Positions 41,728 to 50,069 of a stretch of 64,000 nt of DNA are shown one piece after another (within the stretch, counting starts at the first letter, position 1; every line of letters starts with the position of its first letter). The notes beneath the pieces are model-generated. The model saw only the letters and a list, made by a program, of their open reading frames with translations, had not been told where the DNA came from and did no database searches. Location of the stretch: assembly GCF_009362735.1 (NCBI RefSeq), contig NZ_WHNP01000016.1, forward strand, positions 108,402 to 172,401. Direction: 5' to 3'. The translations under genes and the position numbers were made by a program. The stretch comes from Paraburkholderia franconis. Its GTDB lineage: Bacteria > Pseudomonadota > Gammaproteobacteria > Burkholderiales > Burkholderiaceae.

Positions 41728-43596
41728 ATGCGGGACGTATCAATCAACGTCGGGCAATCGAGTTGCCGTGTGAACGACGCGTTCAGGCGGGTGTTGCACG
41801 TCGCACTTATCCTGTTCGTCGCGCTGACGTCTCTGGCTGCCCATGCCGTAAGCGAGACCGACCTGCTGCCACCTGACGTGGCATTCCCGTTGACGGTTAC
41901 GCTCAGTGCGCCTCAGCAGGTCACCCTCGATTTCAGGACGCACGCGGGCTACTACCTGTACCGGGACCGGTTCGACTTCGCCGTGGACGGCGCACCCATC
42001 AAGCCGGACCGGATGCCGCCTGGGGAAGTGAAGAACGACCCGACATTCGGCATGGTCACGGTCTATCACCGACCGGTGCAAATCCAGCTTGCGTTGCCTC
42101 GTCCAGTCTCGACCAGCATCGTACTATCTGTCACTTCGCAGGGATGCGCGGACCTCGGCGTCTGCTACCCACCGCAGACGCGAACCTATCGAATCGCGGC
42201 CAACGGAGTCGTCACTTCCGTCGCGGCCGGGAACACCACCACGGCCAGCGCTGCCGGATTCCCCGACACCGGCGTGAATCCTTCGCTCACGGTATTCGGC
42301 ATCAACCTGCGACCGGCAAATGGGATTTCAGTACCCGAATTGCTTGGATTCCTGCTCGCGGGCCTGCTGATGGCCGGAACGGTTTGCATGTATCCACTGG
42401 TTCCCATCGTGACGGCTGTCATAGTGGGTGGCCGGGAGAGGCCAACACTTTATCGAGGCTTTGGTCTTTCATTTGCCTACGTGCAGGGCCTCTCGCTCAC
42501 CTACGCTGTTGCGGGAACGCTTGCCGCGTTGGCTGGAATTCCGTTGGTCGCCGTTACGCAGCGGCCATGGGTGCTCACAGCGTTTGGTGTGCTGATGGTG
42601 TTTATGGCGCTAGCCATGTTCGGCGTGTTCCGTTTTCAGCTGCCGGCCAGTTTGCAAACGAGGGCCTCGGCATGGACTAACCGGCTGCCCGGCGGCCGTG
42701 TTGGGGCAGTGTTCGTGATGGGGATGTTGTCTGCCCTGATTGTCGGACCATGCTCGACGCCTGTGCTTGCGGGCGCGCTGCTTTATATCGCGAACAGTCA
42801 CGATGTGCTCGGCGGCGCCCTTGCTCTGTATGTGTTGGCGTTAGGGCTGGGGATTCCGCTGCTGGCGGTCGGGACGTTTGGTGCTCAGGTACTGCCGAGA
42901 GCTGGCCGATGGATGGTAGCGGTACAGAATGCATTGGGCTTCCTGCTGCTCGCCGCCGCCCTTTGGTTTGTCTATTCGCTGTTGCCGGACTGGCTGCTGA
43001 TGGTGCTCGTCTCTGCGCTACTCGTTAGCTGCGGCATGATGCTCCGGGCCATCGACCCATTGCCGGCCGAAGTACCTGGCATTTTCCGCTTGGGGAAAGC
43101 GGTCGGTGTGCTGCTCCTGGTCGCGGGCGTCGCGGAGTTCATCGGAGTCGTGTCAGGCAACTTCGACATCCTGGAGCCGCTCGGCGGAGTGATGAGGACT
43201 TCTTCCACAGCGCGCGCGAAAGCGGAAGGGAACTCGAGCACACGGTTCGAAGCAATACGGTCGAACGCCGAACTGGACCAGGCGCTCAATGCTGCGAACG
43301 GTCAGCCGGTCATGGTCGATTTCTACGCTGACTGGTGCATCAGTTGCAAGGAGCTCGAGCGATTTACGTTCACGGACCCTCAGGTCGTCAGTGAATTCAC
43401 CCGCTGGAAGCTGTTGCGCATCGACGTGACAAAGAACACACCAGAGGACACCGCGATACTCCGTCGCTTCGGGTTATTCGGGCCGCCAGCACTCATTTTC
43501 TACGACAGAACTGGCCGGCAGCAACCTGATGCGCAGCTCGTCGGATTCATCGGTGCCGACGCGTTCGCGGCTCACCTGAGGCAATGGGGGAAGTAG
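41728..43596 (+). CDS. dsbD: DsbD-type thiol:disulfide interchange protein
   Basis: The 622-residue protein has a signal peptide, a periplasmic N-terminal domain ('FRTHAGYYLYRDRFDF', 'CADLGVCYPPQTRTY' with the CxxxxxC pair), eight membrane helices with the two buried Cys ('AGTVCMYPLVPIVTAVIVG' and 'IVGPCSTPVLAGALLYI') and a C-terminal thioredoxin domain 'FYADWCISCKELERFTF' (CxxC). It passes electrons from cytoplasmic thioredoxin to periplasmic thiols. Here it probably protects Cys-bearing copper proteins from wrong disulphides. GGAGGGAGCGAGAG precedes the ATG. Confidence 0.93.
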   Translation: MRDVSINVGQSSCRVNDAFRRVLHVALILFVALTSLAAHAVSETDLLPPDVAFPLTVTLSAPQQVTLDFRTHAGYYLYRDRFDFAVDGAPIKPDRMPPGEVKNDPTFGMVTVYHRPVQIQLALPRPVSTSIVLSVTSQGCADLGVCYPPQTRTYRIAANGVVTSVAAGNTTTASAAGFPDTGVNPSLTVFGINLRPANGISVPELLGFLLAGLLMAGTVCMYPLVPIVTAVIVGGRERPTLYRGFGLSFAYVQGLSLTYAVAGTLAALAGIPLVAVTQRPWVLTAFGVLMVFMALAMFGVFRFQLPASLQTRASAWTNRLPGGRVGAVFVMGMLSALIVGPCSTPVLAGALLYIANSHDVLGGALALYVLALGLGIPLLAVGTFGAQVLPRAGRWMVAVQNALGFLLLAAALWFVYSLLPDWLLMVLVSALLVSCGMMLRAIDPLPAEVPGIFRLGKAVGVLLLVAGVAEFIGVVSGNFDILEPLGGVMRTSSTARAKAEGNSSTRFEAIRSNAELDQALNAANGQPVMVDFYADWCISCKELERFTFTDPQVVSEFTRWKLLRIDVTKNTPEDTAILRRFGLFGPPALIFYDRTGRQQPDAQLVGFIGADAFAAHLRQWGK

Positions 43597-43629
43597 CGTT
43601 GATACGAAATGCCAATGTAGCTGTGCGCC

Positions 43630-43665
43630 GTGACAGCCTCTTGTGTCAAGGCATATACTGAATTC
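43630..43665 (+). promoter_or_regulatory. Sigma-70 promoter, nearly leaderless
   Basis: GTGACA (43630-43635) and TATACT (43654-43659) are 18 bases apart. The ATG at 43666 follows the -10 box by six bases, which implies a leaderless or very short-leader message. Confidence 0.5.
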
Positions 43666-44025
43666 ATGAGGCTCTGGGTCAAAATCGTCGCGTGCTTTCT
43701 GATTGCGTGGTTGCCGCTGCTCGGCTATCCGGCGCAGATGACGCTTTGCCCCCAGATGGAATCGATGTCGAGCGCACAGCCGAATATGCATGCTGCGCAC
43801 GTATCCGAAGTGACGGCGTGTGGGCAGGTGTCCAACCACCACGCGGTCAATACCAACGCGTCCTGTAATGGCAGCATCGGCGGCGTCCTCTGTGGTATGC
43901 CCGCCATACCCATGACCCACAAGGTTATGGTTGTGCCTTCCTCACCGGTCTATCGGGCTGTCGCCCGTCCCTTCGCGGAGCAGTTCATTCCTGAACTGCC
44001 AGCGCCTCCTCCCCGCTCGCTGTAG
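43666..44025 (+). CDS. Small exported Cys-containing protein, CzcI-like
   Basis: The 119-residue protein has a signal peptide (KIVACFLIAWLPLLGYPAQ), Cys-bearing segments (TLCPQME, TACGQV, SCNGSIGGVLCGMP) and ends 'ELPAPPPRSL'. It shares the small exported, Cys plus PPR-tail layout with 29342 and 34791. It stands after dsbD and before further Met-rich genes. Confidence 0.6.
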   Translation: MRLWVKIVACFLIAWLPLLGYPAQMTLCPQMESMSSAQPNMHAAHVSEVTACGQVSNHHAVNTNASCNGSIGGVLCGMPAIPMTHKVMVVPSSPVYRAVARPFAEQFIPELPAPPPRSL

Positions 44026-44152
44026 TTCGTTCAACAACTGGATTTGTACGGTTTCACACCGTGAGTTACGCACGTCCGACGCGCATGCAAAAGCGTGAGG
44101 CCGTGCACGACCAACCTTCTATGTGGATATATCCGAATCTGGAGATACACGT

Positions 44153-44458
44153 ATGAACGCGAAATTGATTCGAACGGCCATTGTTTCCGTGCTTTTGGCA
44201 GCGACAGGTACCGTCGCTCTGGCGGCAGGCTCCGCCAGCTCGTCGAATACATCCCAGCAGGGCCGCGAGTATGAACACGGTTCGATGATGGGCGGCATGA
44301 TGGGAATGAACGGAATGATGGGAAGCTGCCCGATGATGGGCGGGACGGCAGGCTTGGATCCGAAGACTGCGATGCGCATGCATGGAGAAATGATGCGTGC
44401 AATGGGCGACATCATGCTCAAGTACGCCGAGCAGGCGGGAACAGCGCCGTCGAAGTAA
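44153..44458 (+). CDS. Met/Gly-rich exported small protein
   Basis: The 101-residue product has a signal peptide (LIRTAIVSVLLAATGTVALAAG) and a mature part with the Met-rich run 'GSMMGGMMGMNGMMGSCPMMGG' style repeats (about ten Met within 25 residues and one Cys) and a helical end 'AMRMHGEMMRAMGDIMLKYAEQAG'. Such sequences bind Cu(I). CTGGAGATACACGT precedes the ATG at 44153. No domain name is available. Confidence 0.65.
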   Translation: MNAKLIRTAIVSVLLAATGTVALAAGSASSSNTSQQGREYEHGSMMGGMMGMNGMMGSCPMMGGTAGLDPKTAMRMHGEMMRAMGDIMLKYAEQAGTAPSK

Positions 44459-44509
44459 CCGTGCTGCGCTCGGGCATCAACATTTCAGTCTGACTTTCAA
44501 AGGGAACGA

Positions 44510-44755
44510 ATGATGAAGTGCGACACGAAGACGATGGCCGCTATTGCGCTTGCTCTTGCTCTTGCGCTGGCGCTCGGCGTTGCCTACTGGGCGTTACCTC
44601 AATCGCGAGGGTCGCTGGCAACGCTCCTTGTTGCGGTCTCCGCACTGGCTTGTCCGCTGTCGACTGCTGATGATGAGAAGCATGCATTCGCATGCGAACA
44701 GCGAGCCGGGTCCGAGCCAGGCAATCGAGGAGAGAAAGCCACAATCCGGCTCTAG
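44510..44755 (+). CDS. Small membrane protein of the copper block
   Basis: The 81-residue product has one strong membrane helix with an alternating Ala-Leu stretch (IALALALALALGVAYWAL), a second hydrophobic part (LATLLVAVSALACPL) with a Cys, and a charged tail. The layout is like short DUF2933-type proteins, but the match is weak. A run of CTTGCT repeats in the DNA (44549-44566) encodes the Ala-Leu part and could slip. Confidence 0.4.
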   Translation: MMKCDTKTMAAIALALALALALGVAYWALPQSRGSLATLLVAVSALACPLSTADDEKHAFACEQRAGSEPGNRGEKATIRL

Positions 44756-44834
44756 CTCGTAAACACATCAACAGCAGGGGCGGTCCATTATTGCGGTTCG
44801 CCGGGCTGCCCCAGGGCTTTTGCAGGAGCAAGTC

Positions 44835-45023
44835 ATGTTTAACGGCAATCGAATACTGAACATCCTTGTCGCAATCTTTGCTGTCATCGGGCTCGTTACG
44901 GTGCTTGGTGCGGCGGGCATGACGGCGGCACATTCCAGCATGATGCACGGGATGCGGTCGTGCGGGCAGGCGATGCATCTCTGGCAGAACGGCCGGGATG
45001 GCGGGTCGGGAGACGTGAGATGA
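44835..45023 (+). CDS. Small membrane protein with Met/His/Cys tail
   Basis: The 62-residue product has one membrane helix (ILNILVAIFAVIGLVTVLGAAGM) followed by a potential metal-binding stretch (AAHSSMMHGMRSCGQAMHLW). Proteins of this form accompany the PCYCGC gene that follows. Its stop codon overlaps the start of that gene (ATGA), so they are coupled. Confidence 0.55.
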   Translation: MFNGNRILNILVAIFAVIGLVTVLGAAGMTAAHSSMMHGMRSCGQAMHLWQNGRDGGSGDVR

Positions 45024-45571
45024 AGAGCGAAACATCGCGACGGAAGGTAACCCGGCGACGTGAACGTAAGTCGGCGGCCAGCTGGTATCTGCTGGCCATC
45101 GTGGCGCTGATTCTTGCTGCCGTTGGAGCCCTCGTGTCCGGGCCGTTGGTCATGCAGCGTCACCAGACCGAAGTCGCTCCGCAGAAGGCAGCCTCGTCCG
45201 CTCAAAGTGCTCAGGCAACTGCCTGGCATGTTGGCATGCAGCGTCCAGATGGACTACGCATCATCCCGAACGGCCGCTCGGATGCCTCTCACGTTCTTAA
45301 TCCCGGCCAGTTTACGGACAAGGACGTCAGGCACGCCTACTCGGTTGCGACGCGGATTCCCGCTGTACTCAACAAGCTCTATTGCTGGTGCGGTTGCGAA
45401 AACCGGGGCATACACCGTTCCAATCTTCAATGCTTCGAGGACCAGATGGCAGTCACGTGCGAGGTATGCCTTGGCACAGCGGAAATCGCCTGGCAAATGA
45501 CGCAGGCCCGTGTTCAGGACGCTGGCAAGATTCAGGCTGCCGTCGATGCAAGATGGGGGCAGAAGGGTTAG
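45020..45571 (+). CDS. CYCXC (PCYCGC-motif) family membrane-anchored protein
   Basis: The 183-residue protein has an N-terminal membrane anchor (WYLLAIVALILAAVGALVSGPLVM) and a conserved Cys domain: 'NKLYCWCGCENRGIHRSNLQCFED', then 'AVTCEVCLGTAEIAWQM'. The C-x-C-x-C run plus two further Cys defines the PCYCGC family, often found near cytochrome or copper genes. It is presumed to face the periplasm; metal or haem handling is likely but unproven. DsbD at 41728 could keep its Cys reduced. Confidence 0.75.
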   Translation: MKSETSRRKVTRRRERKSAASWYLLAIVALILAAVGALVSGPLVMQRHQTEVAPQKAASSAQSAQATAWHVGMQRPDGLRIIPNGRSDASHVLNPGQFTDKDVRHAYSVATRIPAVLNKLYCWCGCENRGIHRSNLQCFEDQMAVTCEVCLGTAEIAWQMTQARVQDAGKIQAAVDARWGQKG

Positions 45572-45611
45572 CGGTCCTCGGTGTCCCATCAATCGATTGG
45601 AGGAGGCGAAC

Positions 45612-45929
45612 ATGGACCTGAAATGCGTTGTCGCCATCGTGAGGCCTGACGTCCTGGAGGTGCTGGAAAGACGGCTCGGAGCGATTCATGTGCACGGAAT
45701 GACCGTGACCCGAGTACGGGGGTTTGGTGCGCACCCTAACGTGTTCGCCGATGACTGGACGACCGAACACATCAAAATCGAAGTATTCACCCTGGCGGAA
45801 AACGTGGATGCGCTGGTCACGACGATTATGGAAATCGCGCACGTCGGCGCAGTCAGGGACGGGGTGGTGGCGGTGCTCCCGGTAGAGCGATTTTTCCGGA
45901 TTCGAAACCAGGTCGAGACAACTCCTTGA
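45612..45929 (+). CDS. P-II-like signalling protein with shortened T-loop
   Basis: The 105-residue protein fits the GlnB fold: 'VVAIVRPDVLEVLERRLGAIHVHGMTVTRVRGFGAHP', 'EHIKIEVFTLAENVDALVTTIMEIAHVGAVRDGVVAVLPVERFFRIR'. The central T-loop is about ten residues shorter than in GlnB/GlnK, and the Tyr51 uridylylation site is absent. Relatives occur beside carbonate or metal transporters and probably sense a small molecule or metal rather than nitrogen. AGGAGG precedes the ATG. It is the last gene of the copper block. Confidence 0.8.
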   Translation: MDLKCVVAIVRPDVLEVLERRLGAIHVHGMTVTRVRGFGAHPNVFADDWTTEHIKIEVFTLAENVDALVTTIMEIAHVGAVRDGVVAVLPVERFFRIRNQVETTP

Positions 45930-46364
45930 GTCGACTGAGAGCATTTCCGCAGCGCTGCTTCCAGTTCACCCTCTGAAACGCAGTGGCAAATGCTCAGTCA
46001 TTTCGTCAGACGCGAGACGAGCGCGACTTTATATCAGAAGAAATGTCGTGCCTGCGCGATGCGGCAACACAGTCCGTGAAAGTCTTCTGTGCACGTCGCC
46101 ACGGGGAGGGCACGCCACTGCCCTCAGCGCGACAAGCAACGCAGCGCTGTGCTCCCGCCTGAGTGTCCAACGTAGGGTTATGGAATTCCATCCCTTGACG
46201 AAAGACAAAGGCGACGAAGGCTTTGCATCATATGGGCCTCAACTGCTCACAGCAGTTGATTGGAATAACGCTGCGCCATTGCACGTTTAGATGAACCCTG
46301 CGGCGAAAGCACGGAGTGCTCTTCTGTGCGGGGGCCATCAGCGGAATAGACGGGCGGGCGCACC
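45930..46364. other. Gap between copper and stress regions
   Basis: No supported gene, RNA or repeat was seen. Short frames exist on both strands but lack ribosome binding sites and domains. The stretch marks the change from the copper block to the stress-gene region. Confidence 0.4.
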
Positions 46365-46712
46365 ATGAAAACGTCAAGAAGAGAGGACGTCAGGCTGCTG
46401 TTAGCGCTGAGGGCCGAGGCCGGCAAATACGACGCTATCAGTGAGCTCAAAATGTCGAGGTGCACGGCGTTCGTTGTGCATGGGCAGATAATGGCCTGCG
46501 CCGGGGATAATCTGATTGCCCTCAAGCTCCCCGAACTTTCGGTGGCCGCGCTATTGCACACATCTGGCTGCAGACGATTCCAGCCATACGGACGGGCCTC
46601 ATTGCGCCACTGGGTGGCCTTCTCGGAAACGAGTCCAGCATTTGATTCGCTCGAACAGTTGTTCAAGGAGGCTGTAGCGTTTGCTCTGGAGTCGCATGGC
46701 GACAAGTGTTGA
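46365..46712 (+). CDS. TfoX N-terminal-domain-like protein
   Basis: The 115-residue product has the beta-rich pattern of TfoX_N/YjbR-like proteins: 'MSRCTAFVVHGQIMACAGDNLIALKLPEL', 'GCRRFQPYGRASLRHWVAFSE' and a C-terminal helix 'SLEQLFKEAVAFAL'. In relatives this small domain is found alone, of unknown function, or in competence regulators. Similar genes often neighbour Hsp20, phasin and CsbD genes. Confidence is moderate because the family is short and variable. Confidence 0.5.
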   Translation: MKTSRREDVRLLLALRAEAGKYDAISELKMSRCTAFVVHGQIMACAGDNLIALKLPELSVAALLHTSGCRRFQPYGRASLRHWVAFSETSPAFDSLEQLFKEAVAFALESHGDKC

Positions 46713-47005
46713 CGAGCTGACGCTAGAGCGCCCGGCGTGCCCCATGAGCACGAGCACGCCGAAGGCGATGAACACCGTCCCGAGAACCGCTTTTCCGACG
46801 ACTTCCGCAGAGCTCAGTCGACCTCGAAGTCGCGATATTGAGGCCCCGCGAATGGAAGCCGAATATTGCCAGCGGAAGACTCGCTCCGACGCCGTCCGCT
46901 GTGCACTGGTCGGTTGGACTTGTCCGGTGGCGGCCATATCGCCGCGTGGCCAAACGCGTTAGCCCGCCGCGCTGTACGACCACGCGGGTGCAGCGTTCCT
47001 TCAAA
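46713..47005. other. Gap with a possible membrane-protein remnant
   Basis: On the minus strand a hydrophobic stretch 'VVGKAVLGTVFIAFGVLVLMG' is encoded around 46730-46800, reminiscent of the last helix of cytochrome-biogenesis-type membrane proteins. No complete gene is present; it may be a decayed fragment. Confidence 0.2.
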
Positions 47006-47587
47006 CTATTGTTTCGTCGACTTCGCTGCTTTTGCCGCTTTCTCGACTTCCTCCTCAGCCGCTTCGGTCACCTCCGATGCGGCTTTCGTTGCGGTTTCCA
47101 GGTTACTGTGCGCGACTTCGACTGCCTGCTTCGTTGCCTTTTGCACGCTTTCCTGAGTGGTGTTGGCCAGCGTGATAGCTTGTTTCAGAAATGCGATTGC
47201 GGCTTCCGAGCCGACCGGGGCGTTTTGCGCGAGATTCTCGACGAACGACTGAGCCTGGCGGCTGACCTTCTGGTACCGGGCATTGGCGACCTCTGCCAGC
47301 TGCGTCTGCGTGGACGACGCAATCTCGGCAACCTGACGTTCGTACGTCAGGACCTTCTCCGCCGAGTGCAGCGCCAGCGTGTCTTGCAGACCGGTAACTT
47401 CCTGGCTGTCCTTTTTCGCCAGCCCGTCCTGCACGCGTTGATACCAATCGGCAAGCGTTGTTTTCGCCGTATCCAGATTAAGTCTCACGAGCTTTTCCTC
47501 GCCCTCCAGCATGCTGCCGGCCAGGCCAAAGAAGAAGTCAAGATTTGCTTGCTGGGCTGTAGCAACTTGTCCCTGAAAATCAGCCAT
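47006..47587 (-). CDS. phaP: Phasin family protein
   Basis: The 193-residue protein is a typical phasin: 'QVATAQQANLDFFFGLAGSMLEGEEKLVRLNLDTAKTTLADW', then 'EIASSTQTQLAEVANARYQKVSRQAQSFVENLAQNAPVGSEAAIAFLKQAI', ending in an Ala/Lys/Glu-rich tail that looks like a heptad coil. Phasins coat polyhydroxyalkanoate granules and can act as chaperone-like stress proteins. AGGAGG lies before the ATG at 47587. PHA synthesis genes are not in the window. Confidence 0.93.
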   Translation of the reverse strand: MADFQGQVATAQQANLDFFFGLAGSMLEGEEKLVRLNLDTAKTTLADWYQRVQDGLAKKDSQEVTGLQDTLALHSAEKVLTYERQVAEIASSTQTQLAEVANARYQKVSRQAQSFVENLAQNAPVGSEAAIAFLKQAITLANTTQESVQKATKQAVEVAHSNLETATKAASEVTEAAEEEVEKAAKAAKSTKQ

Positions 47588-48221
47588 GTTCGCCTCCTGA
47601 GGATGTATGCCCAACGCCCAGCATGTTCGGCAATGGTGTGACCCAACTGATGAAGCGCGTCGTATAGACGCTCCCGGGTCGGCTGCGTTGTCGACACCCG
47701 CTCCGCAGGTGCATTGGTATCAGCCGCGATTGGCCCGTATAACGTCCTCCGCGCTGGGCTGAGTAAGGGTGCTCTGCAGACGTCGACAGAAGCAGGAGCT
47801 GCAAGCGACGGATGTTCCATTACAGGACGGTAGCGGTCGGGGTGCCAATTGAATCGGCCTATCTTGGACACTCATGAAGAAGTGTTTTTTTCTTGCGTCC
47901 CCGCCCACTGGATTCGCTTGCGCCCCTTATTGCTGTTGTCCCGTGGTCGTCATCGCGACGTGTGATGAAGTCGCTGAACCGTGCGTCGCTCCGTTTCCGG
48001 ACAAGCTGTACCTGCCAATGGGACTTTCCGGAGCCGCTGGCGACAACAGCGGGCGACGGCAAACAGGGATAGGCCTTTAAGTGAGCGCTCGGACAGCTTC
48101 TTCGTCAGTAAACGTTTTTTTATTACGCTCCCACTTCCGGAGATGAACGCGAGCGGCTTCCTGAACTTCTCGACGTGGACGTCGCGTGGCTATGCGCGAG
48201 GCACAAGGTCAACGGTAGTTC
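47588..48221. other. Gap without a supported gene
   Basis: No frame here shows a domain, signal peptide or credible start. A short T run lies at 48113-48122 between the two minus-strand genes. The stretch could hold the phasin promoter (47600-47700) and the end of the hfq transcript. Confidence 0.35.
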
Positions 48222-48503
48222 TCATCGAACGCGACTTCGCAAGTGGTCCGGCTTGTCGCGACTCATAGGCGCGTTGGTCGGGGCGCGTGCCGGGCCCATG
48301 CCGCCGACCGGCATCACGGTCGAAATGGCATGTTTGAATACGAGTTGCACGCCTGCACCAGACTCCAGCAAGACTACAAAAGGGTCAAAGCCGGCCAGTT
48401 GACCGCTCAGTCTGATGCCGTTCACGAGGAACACGTTTACGCTGGCCTTGTCCCTTACGAGCGCTTGCAGAAAGTCGTCTTGTACGCTTGGGCGTGCGGT
48501 CAC
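48222..48503 (-). CDS. hfq: Hfq-like RNA chaperone, second copy type
   Basis: The 93-residue product aligns with Hfq: 'QDDFLQALVRDKASVNVFLVNGIRLSGQLAGFDPFVVLLESGAGVQLVFKHAISTVMP'. Sm1 (the F-D-P-F-V-V-L-L strand) and Sm2 (KHAISTV) are intact; the family's usual 'YKHA' reads 'FKHA' and the Q8-equivalent is kept. The tail is Arg-rich. The main chromosomal hfq is normally next to hflX or der, so this copy on an accessory segment is probably a paralogue with its own RNA set. Start is a GTG without a strong Shine-Dalgarno site. Confidence 0.88.
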   Translation of the reverse strand: MTARPSVQDDFLQALVRDKASVNVFLVNGIRLSGQLAGFDPFVVLLESGAGVQLVFKHAISTVMPVGGMGPARAPTNAPMSRDKPDHLRSRVR

Positions 48504-48651
48504 GTTCTGAGGTCAATGGATAGGTCCTTCGATTGTAGCGGGCTGGAGCCATGCTGACATCGGGCGGGCCTCTGGAAGCACCGTGCTGAGCGTAAAAACA
48601 AATGGCCCGCACCAGGCGGGCCATTCATCGAAACGGGGCGAGTATCCAGAC

Positions 48652-48854
48652 CTATACGGGTTTGATATTTGCAGCCTGCTTGCCCTTCGGGCCCATCTTC
48701 TCGTCGAAGCTGACGTTCTGGTTCTCCTGCAGTGACCTGGAGCCCTCCATCTTGATTTTCGAGAAGTGGGCGAACGGGTCTTCTCCACCGTCATTGGGGT
48801 GATGAAGCCGAAGCCCTTTGCCTCGTTGAACCACTTGACTGTGCCAGTTGCCAT
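48652..48854 (-). pseudogene. Cold-shock protein (CspA family), one frameshift
   Basis: From ATG 48854 'ATGTVKWFNEAKGFGFITP' is the intact start with RNP1-like KGFGFI. The frame then leaves at a run of four C (GGGG on plus, 48796-48799); the other frame continues 'NDGGEDPFAHFSKIKMEG' and ends 'VSFDEKMGPKGKQAANIKPV'. Adding one base restores a normal 67-residue CspA-like protein with RNP2 (DPFAHF). This is either a broken gene or a sequencing error in a homopolymer. Confidence 0.88.
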
Positions 48855-49295
48855 TTTCAATCCTCTAAATGTTGAGAGTCGCATTCGCGATTGCGGTAAC
48901 TCACGGCGCGACCAGCCGCGACGGACGACTTTGTCCGCGGGCAACGCACATGGCTGGGTGCCCCACGGTCATCGCAACCCGGTCCAGACAACCCGCGAAG
49001 ATGGGGTTGTTGTGACTGGTTCAGCTCAATCTATGCATAGCGGCGCCCAGGCGGCACGCTGATGGCAAGAGGTCCAATGCCTGCAGCTTGCGACTTTATT
49101 ACCGTGATATCGATTCCATTTTTGATGCGTTTTAATTCGAGTGGGCACAAATTACTAAATCCTGGTTTTAATCGCGAACATACCGTTAGATTTCACGGCC
49201 GCACGATTGCATTGAGTCTGTCAATTGTGTACGTTTTAAGCAAGCGGCGCCACGCGTCCCGCAAGAACAAGTATCAAGAGATTCCGAGGGCAAAG
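48855..49295. other. Gap, partly AT-rich
   Basis: The right part (49090-49230) is AT-rich for this genome (ATTTTTGATGCGTTTTAATT, AAATTACTAAATCC) and probably holds promoter signals for the genes at 49296 and beyond. No gene is supported; a longer frame from 49062 runs through it but has no coding character at its start. Confidence 0.35.
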
Positions 49296-49562
49296 ATGAA
49301 TCCAGTTGTCGAGCGTGACCTCATGCATATCGGCCAGGTTATGCGTGCGACCGTTGTCCAGTGGGCTCCGGAGATTATGCTTGTTGACTATTGGCCCAAT
49401 CCGCTGAAGACCGGCATTCAAACGCCCCGTCTGACTGAATATCAACTCAATACGTTGCTGGAGCTCATGCACGAGCTCGATGAAATTGAGCGGAGAAAAA
49501 ACAGGAAAATCCCGCAGCCGATTAGGCATCGCGAGTCGAATGACGCGGTCGAATCGTTATAG
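49296..49562 (+). CDS. Unknown small protein, 88 residues
   Basis: From ATG 49296 (GAGGG upstream) the product reads as soluble and partly helical: 'ERDLMHIGQVMRATVVQWAPEIMLVDYWPNPLKTG' then 'LNTLLELMHELDEIERRKNRK'. No family was recognised. It lies ahead of the unknown gene at 49674 in the same direction and may be co-transcribed. Confidence 0.5.
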   Translation: MNPVVERDLMHIGQVMRATVVQWAPEIMLVDYWPNPLKTGIQTPRLTEYQLNTLLELMHELDEIERRKNRKIPQPIRHRESNDAVESL

Positions 49563-49673
49563 ACGAAGTCCGCAAGCGCGCCTTAAGGAATCACTTGAGT
49601 GGTCGCCTGAAGACAGGTTTTTGTTCTCGTTATTGCGGTGGACTTTTCTTTATTTATAAGGAATGCAGATAAG

Positions 49674-50069
49674 ATGAACCAACCTCTGCAATTGGACCTT
49701 CGGGCGAGAGCCGACTTGCTTGCCTTTCTGGTTGAGTCTCAACTTCTGGAAAGGTTCGTTAGTGGCGACTGGCTCACTATCGAGAACGTCGTCGAACTGG
49801 AGCGAATCTGGCTGGCCGCAAATGGGGGCGACGTTAAATGGTTTGAGCGGGTATCAATCTCAAGCTGGTCGCAGACGCTTGCTGAACGCGTCAAGGTGAA
49901 TTTGCCGGTGGTGCTCGGCGTCGAGTCAGCCGCGGCTTCTGAAAATCCCCGACTCGACTTCCGCGCGACGTTTGTGCGAGCGGTCTATGACATGTGCCTG
50001 GACCATCTCGTAGAGATGGGCTGGTTCATGAATGGCAGACTGCGCTCACGCGACGGCGAAGCGCCGTAA
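49674..50069 (+). CDS. Unknown protein, 131 residues
   Basis: The product is helical and soluble, with 'LDLRARADLLAFLVESQLLERFVSGDWLTIENVVELERIWLA' in the first half and 'FVRAVYDMCLDHLVEMGWF' near the end. No domain was recognised. ATG 49674 follows an AAGGAATGCAGATAAG ribosome binding region in a locally AT-rich leader. Confidence 0.5.
   Translation: MNQPLQLDLRARADLLAFLVESQLLERFVSGDWLTIENVVELERIWLAANGGDVKWFERVSISSWSQTLAERVKVNLPVVLGVESAAASENPRLDFRATFVRAVYDMCLDHLVEMGWFMNGRLRSRDGEAP

Noticed and set aside
46599..46937. Minus-strand frame as a membrane protein gene
   Set aside because: It overlaps the TfoX-like gene; only a single hydrophobic stretch is suggestive, with no complete domain.
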